Positions 8,474 through 21,129 of a stretch of DNA of 64,000 bases are shown one piece after another. Both the position numbers and the translations under genes were made by a program. Below the pieces are notes generated by a model. The model worked only from the letters and a program-made list of their open reading frames with translations. It was not told where the DNA came from and did no database searches. How positions within the stretch are numbered: position 1 is the stretch's first letter; every line of letters begins with the position of its first letter. The stretch is from Thermogemmatispora carboxidivorans (lineage in GTDB: Bacteria; Chloroflexota; Ktedonobacteria; Ktedonobacterales; Ktedonobacteraceae): the NCBI RefSeq assembly GCF_000702505.1, contig NZ_JNIM01000001.1:1550001-1614000 (forward strand), in the 5' to 3' direction.

Positions 8474-11458
8474 CTAAACGATCGTACAGGCAGTGCCGTT
8501 CAGATAGAAAGCCGTCGGCGATGGATTGCTGCCGCTCCAGGTCCCATTGAAGCCCGGGTAGACCGACGAGCCTGGCGCGATCGATCCATTGTAGCTAGCG
8601 TTTGTGATCGTCACCTGGCTTCCCTGCTGCGAGAAGACCCCGTTCCAGCCCTGAGTCACCGCCTGATTGCCAGGGAAAGTAAAGGTCAACGTCCAGCCAT
8701 TAATCGTCGTCGTCCCGGTGTTAGTCACCGTCAGATTGGCTGTGAAGCCACCTGGCCATTGATTCACAGCATAATGGACGCTGCACTTGAGCCCGGCTGT
8801 CGGAGTCGAAGTCGGCGTAGGTGTAGGCGTCGGGGTAGCCGCTGCCGTAGGTGTGGGCGTCACTGTTGGGCGTGGCGTTGGCGTGGGGGTCGGCGTACTG
8901 GTCGGCGTCGGAGTAACAGCCGCTGTTGGTGTAGGAGTAGCGGTCGTTGCCGCTGTTGGAGTGGGGGTCGTCGCGGCCCCAGCGATATCGCCGTAGACGA
9001 TCCCGAAGCCATTCGTGCCGAGGTAGACGCGACCGTAGATCCGCGGATCGCCAGTAATCGTCGTGATATTCCCATACTGATGCTGACTATCGTTAATGAG
9101 CACCCAGCTATTGCCGCCATCGTCGGAGCGAAAGATGCCGCGCACGCTGCCGACGATCCCACTGATGTAGAGCGCCGGGTAGCTCTGGCCTGGGGCAGGC
9201 ATTCCGAACCCGATCTTATCGGCGCCGGCCAGGCTGCTCAGCTTCGTGAAAGTCTGGCCGCCATCGGTCGAATGCCAGAGACCGTAGTCACTGGTTCCAG
9301 CGTTGCCGCCGGCCACCCAGACATCGCCCTCGCGGCCTGGTGCAGCCTTCACCACCACCGAATCGCCGGCCTGGGGCAGACCCGTGGTCGCCGATGCCGT
9401 GAAGGTGGCGCCGCCATCCGTACTGTACCAAAACTTTCCCTGGCCGTAGGCGTAGAACTTCTTCGCGTTAACGCGGTCCGAAGCCACAACGGCATTCTGA
9501 GGTACGTTGGCCGAAGCCACCCAGCTATTGCCATTATCGGTCGAATAGGAGACCGGGGCGTTGACCGGGGCCCACAGCACGCGACTGGCGTCAGCGGCGG
9601 CGGCCACAGTACCGCCGTTCTGGGAGACGCCAGCGATATCCTTATTACCAGCGAACCAGGTGGTGCCACCATCGTAGCTGAAAGCCGTGCTCGTCACCGG
9701 CGGGCTGGCGCTTGGATTACCATAGCCAACGCGCACCATAAAGTTCGGGTTCAGCTCGGCGTAGTCAATGGCGGCATACGAGCCAGCGTAAGGGATGTAG
9801 TACATTTCCGGGGGCGACTTCGTCAGATCATCGTGGCGGAAGCCGCTCACGTCGGCCAGCGTGCTATAGAGGTGAGCGTTAGCCGGCGGACTCACTAAGT
9901 CGGTAACATATTCCTCCTCGATGCCCAGCGCGGTACTCTTGAAGTTCACGATGCCGCCGTTCTGATAATTATCCCAGGCTGTCAGATTATTGGTCGCGTA
10001 GAGCGTGGCACCGGTGCCGTACATCAGACGATTCGAATTGAAGGGATCGATGTTCATGCCCTCGATCATCCAGCCCAGCTTCACCGCTGGTACTGGTGGT
10101 ACCGGGTTCTTGTTGCCGAAGTCGAGCCAGGGGGCATTAGAGACATCGATCGTATAGTAGAGATTGCGGTTTGGGTAGCTGGCCCAGCTCCAGATCGGTT
10201 CCCAACTAGTGCCGCCGTTAGTGGTGCGGAAGAGCTGAGCGTCAGGCCACCAGGAATTGACGCTAGCTACCACGATTGTGCCGGGATGCTGCCAGTCGAC
10301 AGCCAGGCCGCCGTAGCCAAAGTAATCGTTGGAGCTATCGGAGCCAGGCACGGGACTGATCTTTGTCCAGGTGCCCGTGCTGGGCGTAAACTTCCAGACA
10401 TCGCCGCGACTCCCATTATAGGGGCCTTCCCAGTCGCTGTAGGTCACGTAGAGCGTCCCCTGCGAATCGACCTTGCCCTGGTGGGGGAGATAGCCAGTAG
10501 AGGCGTCGCTGGTCGTGCTCCAGGTGGCCCCGCCAGTACAGGTCACCGTGGTACCACTGACGCTGCAGGTCGGCTCGCCCGGGATCGGGGACCAGGTCGC
10601 ACCAGCGTCGGTGCTGCGATAGATGTTGTAAGCACCGCTGCGGTTATCGGCGACACCGACATAGATGGTCTTGGTGGGGCTGCCCGAGGTGCCGGTCGAG
10701 GGATCGAAGGTCACCCAGACGACGCCCACCGGATCGCTGAGATAGCCGCTCGAATCGTTGGGGTTCTCTGCAAAGGGGCCGGTGTCGGGGAAGTTGGTCA
10801 CCTTGCTCCAGGTCGCCCCGTAGTCGGTGCTGCGCCAGAGGCCGTTGCCACTGCGGGCCCCAAAGTAGAGGATGGCGTTGTCATTGGGGTCGATCGCCAG
10901 GCGCTCGCCCATGCCGCGCCCTGGCATATTGCCCCCCATCTTAAAAGGCATCTGCGTGATCTGGAAGGTATTGCCGTAGTCGGTGGAGCGCAGGATGACC
11001 CCGTTCTGGTTGGTCCAGTTATTGGTGTAAAGACCAGCAGCAATGTAGAGACGGTTGGGCTGGACAGGATCGGTGGCGATGCTCTCGACGCCGGCCATGT
11101 TCCAGTTGTCAGGAGTCACCCAGGCCATCAGTTGTGTCCAGGTGCCGGTTGAAGGATTCCAGCGATAGGCTCCGCCAATGTCTGTGCGCGCGTAGATCAG
11201 GTCCTTCTGTTTGGGATTAAACACCACGTCGACGACAAAGCCGCCCCCTCCGCCCGTCACCACATTTTGCCAGCTGTAGGACTGGCTGGCAGCCGGTGCG
11301 GCGCCGGCTGCACGCGAGTGGAGGCTGGTCAGAACAATGGTGGGCAGAAGAATGGCACAAAGGGCCAGCAGGGGCACGGCCTGGCGGGTCCAGCCGACCC
11401 CTCTAGTCCACCAGGGCCATCTGGACCACCTGCGGGGAGGTGAAACGTGTTCTACCAT
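8474..11458 (-). CDS. Secreted GH74 xyloglucanase with C-terminal CBM2
   Basis: Extracellular xyloglucan-specific endo- or oligoxyloglucan hydrolase, 994 residues. A long positively charged N-terminus leads into a hydrophobic segment ([17 protein letters not shown]) and an Ala-rich export cleavage region. The GH74 double seven-bladed propeller follows, with BNR/Asp-box repeats ([42 protein letters not shown]). The catalytic Asp pair is probably in [11 protein letters not shown] and [12 protein letters not shown] Pro/Thr linker made of short PTPT repeats (about 8790-8990) joins a CBM2 ending in LNGTACTIV, which binds cellulose. This CBM2 differs clearly from those on GH9 and GH48. AAAGGAG lies 8 bp before the ATG. 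A palindrome at 11557-11582 may be its operator. Confidence 0.95.
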   Translation of the reverse strand: MVEHVSPPRRWSRWPWWTRGVGWTRQAVPLLALCAILLPTIVLTSLHSRAAGAAPAASQSYSWQNVVTGGGGGFVVDVVFNPKQKDLIYARTDIGGAYRWNPSTGTWTQLMAWVTPDNWNMAGVESIATDPVQPNRLYIAAGLYTNNWTNQNGVILRSTDYGNTFQITQMPFKMGGNMPGRGMGERLAIDPNDNAILYFGARSGNGLWRSTDYGATWSKVTNFPDTGPFAENPNDSSGYLSDPVGVVWVTFDPSTGTSGSPTKTIYVGVADNRSGAYNIYRSTDAGATWSPIPGEPTCSVSGTTVTCTGGATWSTTSDASTGYLPHQGKVDSQGTLYVTYSDWEGPYNGSRGDVWKFTPSTGTWTKISPVPGSDSSNDYFGYGGLAVDWQHPGTIVVASVNSWWPDAQLFRTTNGGTSWEPIWSWASYPNRNLYYTIDVSNAPWLDFGNKNPVPPVPAVKLGWMIEGMNIDPFNSNRLMYGTGATLYATNNLTAWDNYQNGGIVNFKSTALGIEEEYVTDLVSPPANAHLYSTLADVSGFRHDDLTKSPPEMYYIPYAGSYAAIDYAELNPNFMVRVGYGNPSASPPVTSTAFSYDGGTTWFAGNKDIAGVSQNGGTVAAAADASRVLWAPVNAPVSYSTDNGNSWVASANVPQNAVVASDRVNAKKFYAYGQGKFWYSTDGGATFTASATTGLPQAGDSVVVKAAPGREGDVWVAGGNAGTSDYGLWHSTDGGQTFTKLSSLAGADKIGFGMPAPGQSYPALYISGIVGSVRGIFRSDDGGNSWVLINDSQHQYGNITTITGDPRIYGRVYLGTNGFGIVYGDIAGAATTPTPTAATTATPTPTAAVTPTPTSTPTPTPTPRPTVTPTPTAAATPTPTPTPTSTPTAGLKCSVHYAVNQWPGGFTANLTVTNTGTTTINGWTLTFTFPGNQAVTQGWNGVFSQQGSQVTITNASYNGSIAPGSSVYPGFNGTWSGSNPSPTAFYLNGTACTIV

Positions 11459-11556
11459 AGCAAGCACTCCTTTGCAGCGGTAGTCATGCAGAAACAGGCT
11501 GAGCGCTCAGTCGACACAGACATGGGGAACCTTGCTGCTCCGGCTACTATTCGTGA

Positions 11557-11582
11557 TGGTATCGCTCCCGGGAGCGATACCA
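11557..11582. promoter_or_regulatory. Perfect 26-bp palindrome upstream of GH74
   Basis: TGGTATCGCTCCC is followed directly by its exact reverse complement. It lies 99 bp upstream of the GH74 start and about 135 bp upstream of the XRE promoter. GGGAGCG half-sites resemble those of cellulose-responsive LacI-family operators in actinobacteria (CelR: TGGGAGCGCTCCCA), so a repressor site for GH74 is likely. The binding protein is not in the window. Confidence 0.55.
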
Positions 11583-11717
11583 CAAGAGCAAGGGCTGAGC
11601 AGGTAATAGGCAGATGGGCAGCAGGAGCGCCTCCTGTTCGGGAAGCGGCAGAGAGGCGGGATCAAGATGATTGAAATGTATGAATATACAATTGGGATTC
11701 ATTGGCGCGACTAGAGG

Positions 11718-11746
11718 TTGCTACTGGCGGGCGGTAATGCTACAAT
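11718..11746 (+). promoter_or_regulatory. Sigma70-type promoter of the XRE regulator gene
   Basis: TTGCTA (11718-11723), 17 bp, TACAAT (11741-11746). The expected start point near 11753 falls at the edge of the tandem operator at 11754-11777, the classic place for a repressor to block transcription. The remaining leader to 11995 contains no supported gene. Confidence 0.6.
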
Positions 11747-11753
11747 AGCAATC

Positions 11754-11777
11754 GTAAACGGTTCCGTAATCGGTTAC
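11754..11777 (+). promoter_or_regulatory. Tandem 12-bp operator-like repeat, GTAAnCGGTTnC x2
   Basis: GTAAACGGTTCC is followed without a gap by GTAATCGGTTAC (10 of 12 identical). The same two-unit arrangement occurs upstream of GH48 at 20743-20766. Each unit is a near-palindrome around CG, as in LacI-family operators. Overlap with the transcription start suggests repression. Confidence 0.6.
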
Positions 11778-11995
11778 ATAACGAATGAAACTGTTGCGAT
11801 TGGCATTGTTAGGAAGCATCTCTCATTGTACGGCGGAGGGGTGGGTTGGGAGTGTACAATCGAGAGAGTGAGCAATGTCGAGAGCAACGGGATGCTGTGA
11901 GGTTGCGATTAGCAAGCAAAGGCCGTCACAGGACTGCAGAGCAGGATGCTCTCAGCAGATCAGCCAATGCTGCGAGGTCTTTGGAGGAGACACGC

Positions 11996-13294
11996 ATGCC
12001 GACCCCAAATCGTCGCCTTAGGCAGGCACGCGAACTACGAGGTTGGTCCCAGGCCAAAGTTGCGGAGCAGATTGGTACCGATGCCACCACAGTGAGCCGT
12101 TGGGAGCGAGGATTATTTTCCCCGACCCCCTACTTTCGCGAGAAGCTCTGTCAGCTCTTTGGCAAGAATGCCGAGGAGCTAGGGCTGCTAGACAGTGGCA
12201 AGGAGCAGTCTGGGGAGGGGGGAGTAACGGCAATGGCGCCGGCGATGGTCGGGACGGAAGTAGGGGAGAACGGCCATACGCTTCCCTGGGGAGTAGTGCC
12301 GCCCCAGGCGCCATCATGGCAGCAACGCACGGACACCTTTGCCTATATTTTGCAGAGTGCGGTCCATGATGTGCAGGCGCATCTCCTCTGGGAGGAGGCC
12401 TATGTACGGGTATTGCAAGGTCAACGGGCGCAGGCCCAGCGTTCGGGGGAAGCCAGTCTGACTGCCTTCGAGCAAGTTGGGCACATGAACGCTGCCGTTC
12501 TGCGTGAATGGTTGAGGCAGCATGGACTGCTCACCTCCTCGTCGCCGCCCCCGTCTTCCTCGGCTGGTGCGATGGCCGATCCTGGGGGGCCGCAGTCGCA
12601 CCAGCAGCCAGCGTCTGCCGTCTCAGTCCCCGGGGCCGGGTCTGGAGCCAGTGAGAAGCCAGTCGGGGCTATTCGGCGCTTTGGCTATGGTAGGAGTCTA
12701 GGTTTTCTCCTGGTGCTGATGATGGTAGCTGCGGTAGTCCTCTGTGGGCTCTCGTTAGGCCAGCTCCAGCCTGCTGTTTTTTCCTCACCTCGCCTTGCTG
12801 ACTCAGGGCAGGATGCCCGCACTATTGCCACGGTCCCCGCATCTGCCTCGCCGGTGAATACGGCAACGCTTTCTACTCCAACTGCGACGGCGGCTCCCTC
12901 TGCAAAGACAGCTCAGTCCCCGCAGCCCACTTCCTCCCCTACGGCTCTGGTCCAGGCCTCGCCGACCGCCGTTGCGGCCACTGCGGCCCTCATGATTACG
13001 GTCACCCCGGATAGGCTGACGCCTCGCGACTGTGTTCTTGAGGCTCTTGGCTATCGTTGCACGGTAACGCTGTGGCCTTTCACTGGCCAGGCTGGTAAGC
13101 TCTCCTGGCAAGCCAGCAGTCGAGATCTCCCTGTGCGTTTCAATCCTCCTGGTGGGAGCTGTACCCCGGGGCAGCCGTTTGAGGTCATCACCTACATTGT
13201 GAGCAACCCTGGTCAGCAGGGCCATCTCTCCTTTACCTTCATGGTCCCATCTTCGGGCACCACCTACACCCAGATTGTGCTCTGGCAGGACTAG
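11996..13294 (+). CDS. Membrane-anchored XRE-family regulator with extracytoplasmic domain
   Basis: 432 residues. Residues 1-65 form a Cro/C1-type helix-turn-helix (LRQARELRGWSQAKVAEQIG, then TTVSRWERG). A low-complexity middle region follows. One membrane helix lies at about 231-258 (SLGFLLVLMMVAAVVLCGL), then a Pro/Thr/Ala-rich stalk and a Cys-containing beta-type domain (ITVTPDRL, CVLEALGYRCTVTLW) that should lie outside. This is the layout of a one-protein transmembrane sensor. Its place between GH74 and GH9, with operator repeats in its own promoter, suggests control of cellulase genes in response to an outside signal, which is inference. Start at 11996 follows GGAGGAGA; an upstream in-frame extension lacks an RBS. 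Confidence 0.75.
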   Translation: MPTPNRRLRQARELRGWSQAKVAEQIGTDATTVSRWERGLFSPTPYFREKLCQLFGKNAEELGLLDSGKEQSGEGGVTAMAPAMVGTEVGENGHTLPWGVVPPQAPSWQQRTDTFAYILQSAVHDVQAHLLWEEAYVRVLQGQRAQAQRSGEASLTAFEQVGHMNAAVLREWLRQHGLLTSSSPPPSSSAGAMADPGGPQSHQQPASAVSVPGAGSGASEKPVGAIRRFGYGRSLGFLLVLMMVAAVVLCGLSLGQLQPAVFSSPRLADSGQDARTIATVPASASPVNTATLSTPTATAAPSAKTAQSPQPTSSPTALVQASPTAVAATAALMITVTPDRLTPRDCVLEALGYRCTVTLWPFTGQAGKLSWQASSRDLPVRFNPPGGSCTPGQPFEVITYIVSNPGQQGHLSFTFMVPSSGTTYTQIVLWQD

Positions 13295-13504
13295 CCAGCT
13301 GAGACTGCTCGTTCGCGCGCCTGGTTTCTGTCCCTGAACCTCGCGCGCTGGCTGGCTTCTGGCGGCCAGCCCGACCACTCTGCTTCAGTTGAGCAAAGGA
13401 GACTGCCCAGGCGCCTTGGTGAGCGCGGCGGAGTGCGAGGCGGCTGGGGTGGCTCTCGCTCTCCGCTGCCCGTCAGGTGCCTAGTGACTGTCTAGCGGGT
13501 GTTC

Positions 13505-16140
<2,636 letters not shown>

Positions 16141-16329
16141 CTGAGCGTGTTGGTTGCTTCTGCCTTGTCTGCTGTTGCTGTCTGTGAGGAAGAGAAGAGA
16201 GGCGCCGCTGGAGGGTACAAAGCCGCTCAGGCGGTCTGGAGACTGATCGAGTGAGCGCTACCTTTAGCGAATGATGAGGACGAGGGCAGATAAACCTCCT
16301 CTCTTCTATCCCGTCGCCTCTAGCTGCGA

Positions 16330-16372
16330 GGAAGGGGAAGAGTAAGCCTTTGGCTCTCTTCCCCTTCCTTTT
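16330..16372 (+). terminator. Rho-independent terminator after GH9
   Basis: GGAAGGGGAAGAG (16330-16342) pairs with CTCTTCCCCTTCC (16356-16368), followed by TTTTG. The rest of the 16141-16522 gap holds no supported gene. Confidence 0.75.
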
Positions 16373-16522
16373 GTTCACCCCGTTTACAGGCTCCTCTTCC
16401 TTTGGCAGGTGGGGGATGGGTTGATCTGCTGCCCTCTACAGCCTCCTCTCGGCTGTTCTTTTGTTGTCTCTGTCCAGGCCAGCCGGCTGTTGGAGCCAGT
16501 GGAGGATCAGAAGGCTGGTTAG

Positions 16523-17788
16523 TCAGGGACAGAGCACGTGGATGAAGGCATGACCGCCGCTACTGCGGGGAATGCCTACAATCCAGAACTGTCCATCGAT
16601 CTGGGCAATCTGGTCAAGTTCACCGGCGTTGTCCGCCGTATCCTGAAGCATTTGCCACTGATGACCATCCCAGTGACCAATGAAAGGCTGGAAGGCGTTG
16701 CTGCCATCACGAACGCGCCCGACCACCCAGACGCTGCCGGAGCTGCTGACGGCCACGCTGGCGAGCCAGTTGCTGTTGTCAGGGGGCACGGCTGGGGTAT
16801 CAATAATCTTCCAGCTCTGGCCATCCCAGTGCTCGCTCAGCAAGCGGTTGCTGGCGCTGCCCACGGCCCACAGATTGCTACTGCTGCTCCCATCGATTGC
16901 GTAGAGCGTGCCGCCTCCGGAAGGAGTCAGATCAGGGCTCGCCACCGGATTCCAGCCCTGGCCGTTCCAGCGCTCGATCACTGGCTGATTCACGCTCTTG
17001 CCGCTGCGGAGCACGCTACCATAGCCTACAGCCCAGACATCGTTACTCGCCAGAGCCTTGACACTCGTAAACTGAAGGCCATTGACTGGCTCGGGATGCT
17101 TAACAATGGTCCAGCGTTTGCCATCCCAGTGCTCGATCAGCGAGCTAAGTGGTCCCCGGGTAGGCACCTGGAAACCCACAGCCCAAACGTTATCGCTGGC
17201 GGTTCCCGAGACAGCTACCAGGGTATTCTTGCCGCCGGGAGCACCATCGGGGGCGGTGAGGACGCTCCAGTTCTTGCCATCGTAGTGGACCGTAAAGGGG
17301 TGGGAAGCAAAACCGTTCGTCAGCTGTTCGCCCACGGCCCAAATATTATCTGGCGTGATCTCGACAATGTTGCGTAACACAAGCTGGGCCGAGAGCGGTC
17401 GGAAAGACACGCTCCACTTGCTGCCATCCCAGTGCATAATGCCGGCGCCGATGCTCCAGACGTCATGAGAGGAGAGACCTGTGATGCCAAAGCCTGTAAA
17501 GTTGGCGGACAGCCCTTGTGGTGAGGCGCACCACGGCTTAGCCGGCGCTTGGGCTAGATTTTGCCCGCCAGATGCGGGACTCGATCCATGCCAGATCTGC
17601 AGCAGAAAGAAGGCGCCGCCGGCGAGAAGGCAGACAATCAAAAACAAGATGGTGAGAAGCTTGACACGGCCTGGTAGGCCGCGTGGTGGCTCCTCCTTTC
17701 TCTCGGTGGGTGGCCTGATATCTGGCAGAGGGGAAGGGGTTGGCGATTCATAGGGTGTGTAAGGCGGTGTGTGTTGTTCTCCCAACAT
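16523..17788 (-). CDS. Membrane-anchored propeller-like repeat protein (DVWAVG/HWDG repeats)
   Basis: 421 residues of unknown function. A Pro-rich cytoplasmic N-terminus (about 40 residues) is followed by one membrane helix (VKLLTILFLIVCLLAGGAFFLLQ). The extracytoplasmic part is built from about six repeats of the form 'S-x-DVWAVG ... HWDGKxW': DVWSIG/HWDGSKW, NIWAVG/HYDGKNW, NVWAVG/HWDGKRW, DVWAVG/RWNGQGW, NLWAVG/HWDGQSW, SVWVVG/HWDGHQW. This spacing suggests a beta-propeller. Such proteins are, to my knowledge, common in Ktedonobacteria but uncharacterised. It sits between the two CBM2 inverted-repeat arms, between GH9 and GH48, so a role in polysaccharide binding or surface sensing is possible but unproven. 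Confidence 0.8.
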   Translation of the reverse strand: MLGEQHTPPYTPYESPTPSPLPDIRPPTERKEEPPRGLPGRVKLLTILFLIVCLLAGGAFFLLQIWHGSSPASGGQNLAQAPAKPWCASPQGLSANFTGFGITGLSSHDVWSIGAGIMHWDGSKWSVSFRPLSAQLVLRNIVEITPDNIWAVGEQLTNGFASHPFTVHYDGKNWSVLTAPDGAPGGKNTLVAVSGTASDNVWAVGFQVPTRGPLSSLIEHWDGKRWTIVKHPEPVNGLQFTSVKALASNDVWAVGYGSVLRSGKSVNQPVIERWNGQGWNPVASPDLTPSGGGTLYAIDGSSSSNLWAVGSASNRLLSEHWDGQSWKIIDTPAVPPDNSNWLASVAVSSSGSVWVVGRVRDGSNAFQPFIGHWDGHQWQMLQDTADNAGELDQIAQIDGQFWIVGIPRSSGGHAFIHVLCP

Positions 17789-17824
17789 GGGCTGAACTCC
17801 TCTTGTTGTGATGAATTGTTGACC

Positions 17825-17866
17825 TTAAAAAATGGATGAAGGCGGCGGAGTGCTCCGCCGCCTTCA
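17825..17866 (-). terminator. Rho-independent terminator of the GH48 gene
   Basis: TGAAGGCGGCGGAG (17837-17850) pairs perfectly with CTCCGCCGCCTTCA (17853-17866). On the minus strand it is followed by ATTTTTTAA, 37 bp beyond the GH48 stop codon. It also lies just upstream of the next minus-strand gene and may insulate it. Confidence 0.85.
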
Positions 17867-17903
17867 CTGGTCCTTGCCTCAAGCAGACGCATGCAGCCGT
17901 GGC

Positions 17904-18224
17904 TCAGCTGGTGCTACAGGTCACGCCATTGAGCGTAAAGGTGGTCGGCGGCGAGTTCGTCCCCGTCCATGTCCCGTTGAAGCCTGGCGCATTGCTCAGC
18001 GTCGTCCCCGGCGGAATCGTCCCGTTGTAGGACAGGTTCGTCACCGTCACTGTGCTGCCCGACTGACTAAAGCTCCCGTTCCACCCCTGGGCCACCGTCT
18101 GCCCATTCGGGAACGTAAACTTCAACGTCCAGCCGTTGATCGTCGTCGTCCCCGTATTCGTGATATTGATCACCGCCCCAAAGCCTCCTGGCCACTGGCT
18201 TGTGACCACGTACTGCACCCGGCA
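17904..18224 (-). repeat. CBM2 module copy 2 (inverted repeat arm)
   Basis: Reverse-orientation partner of 15820-16140. The encoded modules differ only at residue 9 (Gly/Ser) and residue 17 (Val/Ala) of the CBM. The last codons diverge (CACCTCC against CACCAGC), which marks the repeat edge. Confidence 0.9.
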
Positions 18225-20477
18225 ACTCAGGCCCGGTGTAGGCGTCGGGCTAGGTGTAGGGCTGGGCGTGGGACTCGGCGTCGGGGTTGGTGTGACAGTG
18301 GGCCGCGGCGTTGGGGTAGGTGTTGGCGCGCTGGTCGCCGTTGCCGTCGGCGTCACGGTAGGCCGTGGGGTAGAGGTTGCTGTTGGCGTCACACCCGGCG
18401 TGCTGGTGGCCGTTGCTGTGGGGGTTGGCGTCCCGGATGACGAGGGTGGGAAGAGGATATCGACATCGGCCATTGCCATCGCGATATCGGCCTGTGCCCA
18501 GAAGCGGTGGTAGTTGAACGTGGGAGCCGCGCCACCGTTCAGGTAAGCCTGCACCTTAGACCAGTTCGGATCTTGAGTATACTTCGGGCGCTCGGTCAGG
18601 AAAGTCGTCGACGAGTTCAGCGTTGCGCCCTGGGCGTTCTTTCCGGTCCAGCCCGAAGGGATAGACACCGAGTCATTGAACTGGTTATAGTCGGTGCGAG
18701 TCTCGGGATTGGAGACGCCAATGCTATCCGAGTAGTTGGTCCACATATCGTCGAGCAACGTCTGCGCCAAGGTGCGCGAAGAGGTATCGCCCGACTTCGC
18801 GGCATAGAAGAGCAGGGTCTTGGCCAGCGCTGCGGTCACGCCCACGTCCGTGGTCCTATCGACCACCGTCACATGTAGATTGGTATTGGTCACAGGCGTC
18901 GAGTTCGCCGTCCAGTTTTGTGAGGGCTGGCCGCTCCAGTTGAGGGTTGAGGGGATCGAGTACGTCCCGTTCGAGTTGACGGTTGTCACCGACTTGGCCC
19001 AGGCAACCCACTTATCGAGGATCGACTTGGCGGTCGCATTGCCGGTCACATAGTAGTACTCAGCCACGCGCTCCATCGACCAGGCCTGGAAGCCGAACCA
19101 GTTATTGCTGGGAGGATCATGATAGACTGGCTCCCAGTCGTAGGCCATGCCGTAGAAAGTTGGGTCACCGGCTGGTGGGGTCCCGTAGTGGCCGTCCCAG
19201 CTATTCGTGGCTCCACCAGCGATAGCGCCTTCGGCGGACTGGAGCCACTGGTAGAATTGCAGCTGACGCTGCAGGCTCGTCGCCCAGTCGCTCGGCGCGG
19301 TCGGCGACTTCGGCTCGAGTGCGGGCACGTTGCTTAAAGCCCAGGCGGCCAGAGGGTTCTGATAGCCCTGGTGGGCAGAGCTGGAGCCGATGCGCCAGGC
19401 CCAGTTACCTGCAGAAGGCAGGGCGCCGCCCCAGGCATAGTACCAGCCCAGCAGATAAGTGGCGCTGTTCTTGCCAGTACCTGCCGGACAACTCGGGCTC
19501 TGACAGCCCATCGTCTTAAAGTACTTATCGAACAGGCTATAGCGCAGATAGTCACCCATCTTGGCGGCCTCGGCGATCTGCGCAGAGATCGCGCTGGCCT
19601 GGCCTTGAGCGCTGGCCCAGGTATAGGCCCAGTAGGCAGCCTGAACGGTGCGTGCATCAGCGTCAGGAGCGTCAGTGTAGCGCCACTGCTGCTGATAGCT
19701 GCCACCAGAGGAAGGCTTATTGAAGAGGCTCAGGAAGCCGGTGCCGTCGTTCCTTCCCCAGGTGAAGGTCTCGCACTCGGGATGCACAACCGTCTTCCAG
19801 ACCGACTCCGATGAGCCGCGCTGGTAGGAGTTGATGAAAGAAGGCTTGGTTGTGCCATCACCACAATGACCGTAGCCATACCAGTTGTCGGTGTCGAGGA
19901 GCCAGGGCATGCCGTAGATATCAGGCGTGCCGTAGGTCTGCTGCAGTTCATTGAAAAGGGGATCTTGTCCAACTGGTACGCTCGAATCGAGCTGGGTCGG
20001 ATAGTCGGTGATATTGGGGGACTCCGGCGCATACTGGGCCGGGCTGCTGGGGTTGTAGCCGCTGTTGGTCGGCTGGTCAGCATGCGCAGGAATCATGTAG
20101 GTATCCATAGTCTGCCAGGCGTTGATGAAAGGCTGCCAGTTGCCTGTCACCTCGCCGTAGGTCGCCTCCAGCCAGATCCAGAAACTGAAGGTCTCGGAAG
20201 TTGTCTCGTGCCCATAGTCAGGAGCCTCGACGATCAGCGTCTCTACCGAATGGTAGGGAATACCCTGAGAGCTAAAGTAGCCGTTCGCCGGGTTCTTAAT
20301 CTCGTTATAGAGCGTCAGAAAGCGTTGCGTGTAGACCGATGTGGCTTGGGCAGCACTGGCACTCTGGTTGGCTGCCCGCGTGACTGCTAGCTGCTGCAGA
20401 CCAAGGACTCCTCCAGCTAGCAGGGCGAGCATCACCAGCGCCAGCGACGCGGTGCGCAAAATCCTTTTTCGATTCAC
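17904..20477 (-). CDS. Secreted GH48 cellobiohydrolase with C-terminal CBM2
   Basis: Reducing-end-acting processive exocellulase, 857 residues. The signal peptide is at about 1-36 ([16 protein letters not shown]). The GH48 domain starts near residue 47 ([24 protein letters not shown]). The proton donor is Glu95 in [15 protein letters not shown], matching the conserved TTSE of CelS/CelF. A Pro/Thr linker (about residues 690-750) joins CBM2 (752-857). GH48 with GH9 is the core pair for crystalline cellulose breakdown. The start is GTG with AAGGAGG five bases upstream. A tandem GTAAnCGGTTnC operator lies at 20743-20766 and a strong terminator at 17837-17866. Confidence 0.96.
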   Translation of the reverse strand: MNRKRILRTASLALVMLALLAGGVLGLQQLAVTRAANQSASAAQATSVYTQRFLTLYNEIKNPANGYFSSQGIPYHSVETLIVEAPDYGHETTSETFSFWIWLEATYGEVTGNWQPFINAWQTMDTYMIPAHADQPTNSGYNPSSPAQYAPESPNITDYPTQLDSSVPVGQDPLFNELQQTYGTPDIYGMPWLLDTDNWYGYGHCGDGTTKPSFINSYQRGSSESVWKTVVHPECETFTWGRNDGTGFLSLFNKPSSGGSYQQQWRYTDAPDADARTVQAAYWAYTWASAQGQASAISAQIAEAAKMGDYLRYSLFDKYFKTMGCQSPSCPAGTGKNSATYLLGWYYAWGGALPSAGNWAWRIGSSSAHQGYQNPLAAWALSNVPALEPKSPTAPSDWATSLQRQLQFYQWLQSAEGAIAGGATNSWDGHYGTPPAGDPTFYGMAYDWEPVYHDPPSNNWFGFQAWSMERVAEYYYVTGNATAKSILDKWVAWAKSVTTVNSNGTYSIPSTLNWSGQPSQNWTANSTPVTNTNLHVTVVDRTTDVGVTAALAKTLLFYAAKSGDTSSRTLAQTLLDDMWTNYSDSIGVSNPETRTDYNQFNDSVSIPSGWTGKNAQGATLNSSTTFLTERPKYTQDPNWSKVQAYLNGGAAPTFNYHRFWAQADIAMAMADVDILFPPSSSGTPTPTATATSTPGVTPTATSTPRPTVTPTATATSAPTPTPTPRPTVTPTPTPSPTPSPTPSPTPTPGLSCRVQYVVTSQWPGGFGAVINITNTGTTTINGWTLKFTFPNGQTVAQGWNGSFSQSGSTVTVTNLSYNGTIPPGTTLSNAPGFNGTWTGTNSPPTTFTLNGVTCSTS

Positions 20478-20742
20478 ACTAACCTCCTTGCTATCAGACT
20501 GCGTCGGAAATCTTCAATGGCAGGTCTCCTTGCTGCCCTTCTTGCTGGCAAGATACGGCGTGCATCGCTGCCTTCTGCTCGTTCTCCGGGACAAGGGCAG
20601 GGCCGTCCCCTTCGGAAAAGCTCCGAGCAGCATACCTGCTGACTCTCACCTCCTTTTGTTTTTGCTCTTTTGTACGACTTTTGAGGATATAAAAGCTCTC
20701 TCTGCTCATTCGCCTCGTTTGCCTGCTCCTGCTCGCCTTTGC

Positions 20743-20766
20743 GCAACCGCTTACGTGACCGGTTAC
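20743..20766 (-). promoter_or_regulatory. Tandem 12-bp operator-like repeat upstream of GH48
   Basis: Read on the minus strand: GTAACCGGTCAC directly followed by GTAAGCGGTTGC, the same head-to-tail pair as at 11754-11777. It lies about 265 bp before the GH48 start codon. Confidence 0.6.
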
Positions 20767-20821
20767 GAAGACACTGCTGAAAAAAAGGCAAACGACTCGA
20801 AGATGAACCTGTAGTACCCCT

Positions 20822-20850
20822 ATTGTAGGGGGGTGGGTCGGCGGGAACAA
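20822..20850 (-). promoter_or_regulatory. Candidate GH48 promoter
   Basis: On the minus strand TTGTTC (20850-20845), 17 bp, TACAAT (20827-20822), placing the start near 20815 and the tandem operator about 50-72 bp downstream. The leader to 20477 is long. It contains a 39-codon open frame (20633 to 20514) set 15 bases behind AAAAGGAGG, too far to be convincing. I see nothing else in 20851-21129. Confidence 0.4.
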
Positions 20851-21129
20851 CGGCAGCTACTAGGCAGCCTGTGAGCAGATAGTAAGCGCAGGGTCCGCGC
20901 GAGAAGCTGAAGCTGTGTATGAGGACGAATGAAGAAGGGATCGTCATCCTCTGTTCAGGTCTGCTTAGTAGCTGTCTAGTACCTGCTCTGGCCAGGGGGC
21001 TGCCTCTCAGGTATAGTACTCTTTGTTCCTGGGCCGTTCGTTAGTCAAATGGCCGTCTCCTCCCGCCTGCTCTAGCAGAGCAGATAGTGAATAGATCAGG
21101 TATACGATCAATCATTACATGAGCGACAG

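Noticed and set aside
8787..8996. Short tandem DNA repeats resembling a CRISPR or minisatellite
   Set aside because: They are the degenerate Pro/Thr codons of the GH74 linker; the same occurs in the GH9 and GH48 linkers. No CRISPR-like repeat and spacer pattern exists.
8423..9898. 491-codon plus-strand open frame opposite GH74
   Set aside because: Antisense shadow of the GH74 linker, CBM2 and propeller; Arg/Ala/Gly-rich with no domain.
20514..20633. Possible 39-residue leader peptide before GH48 on the minus strand
   Set aside because: The Shine-Dalgarno is 15 bases from the ATG and the peptide has no regulatory codon run; not enough support.
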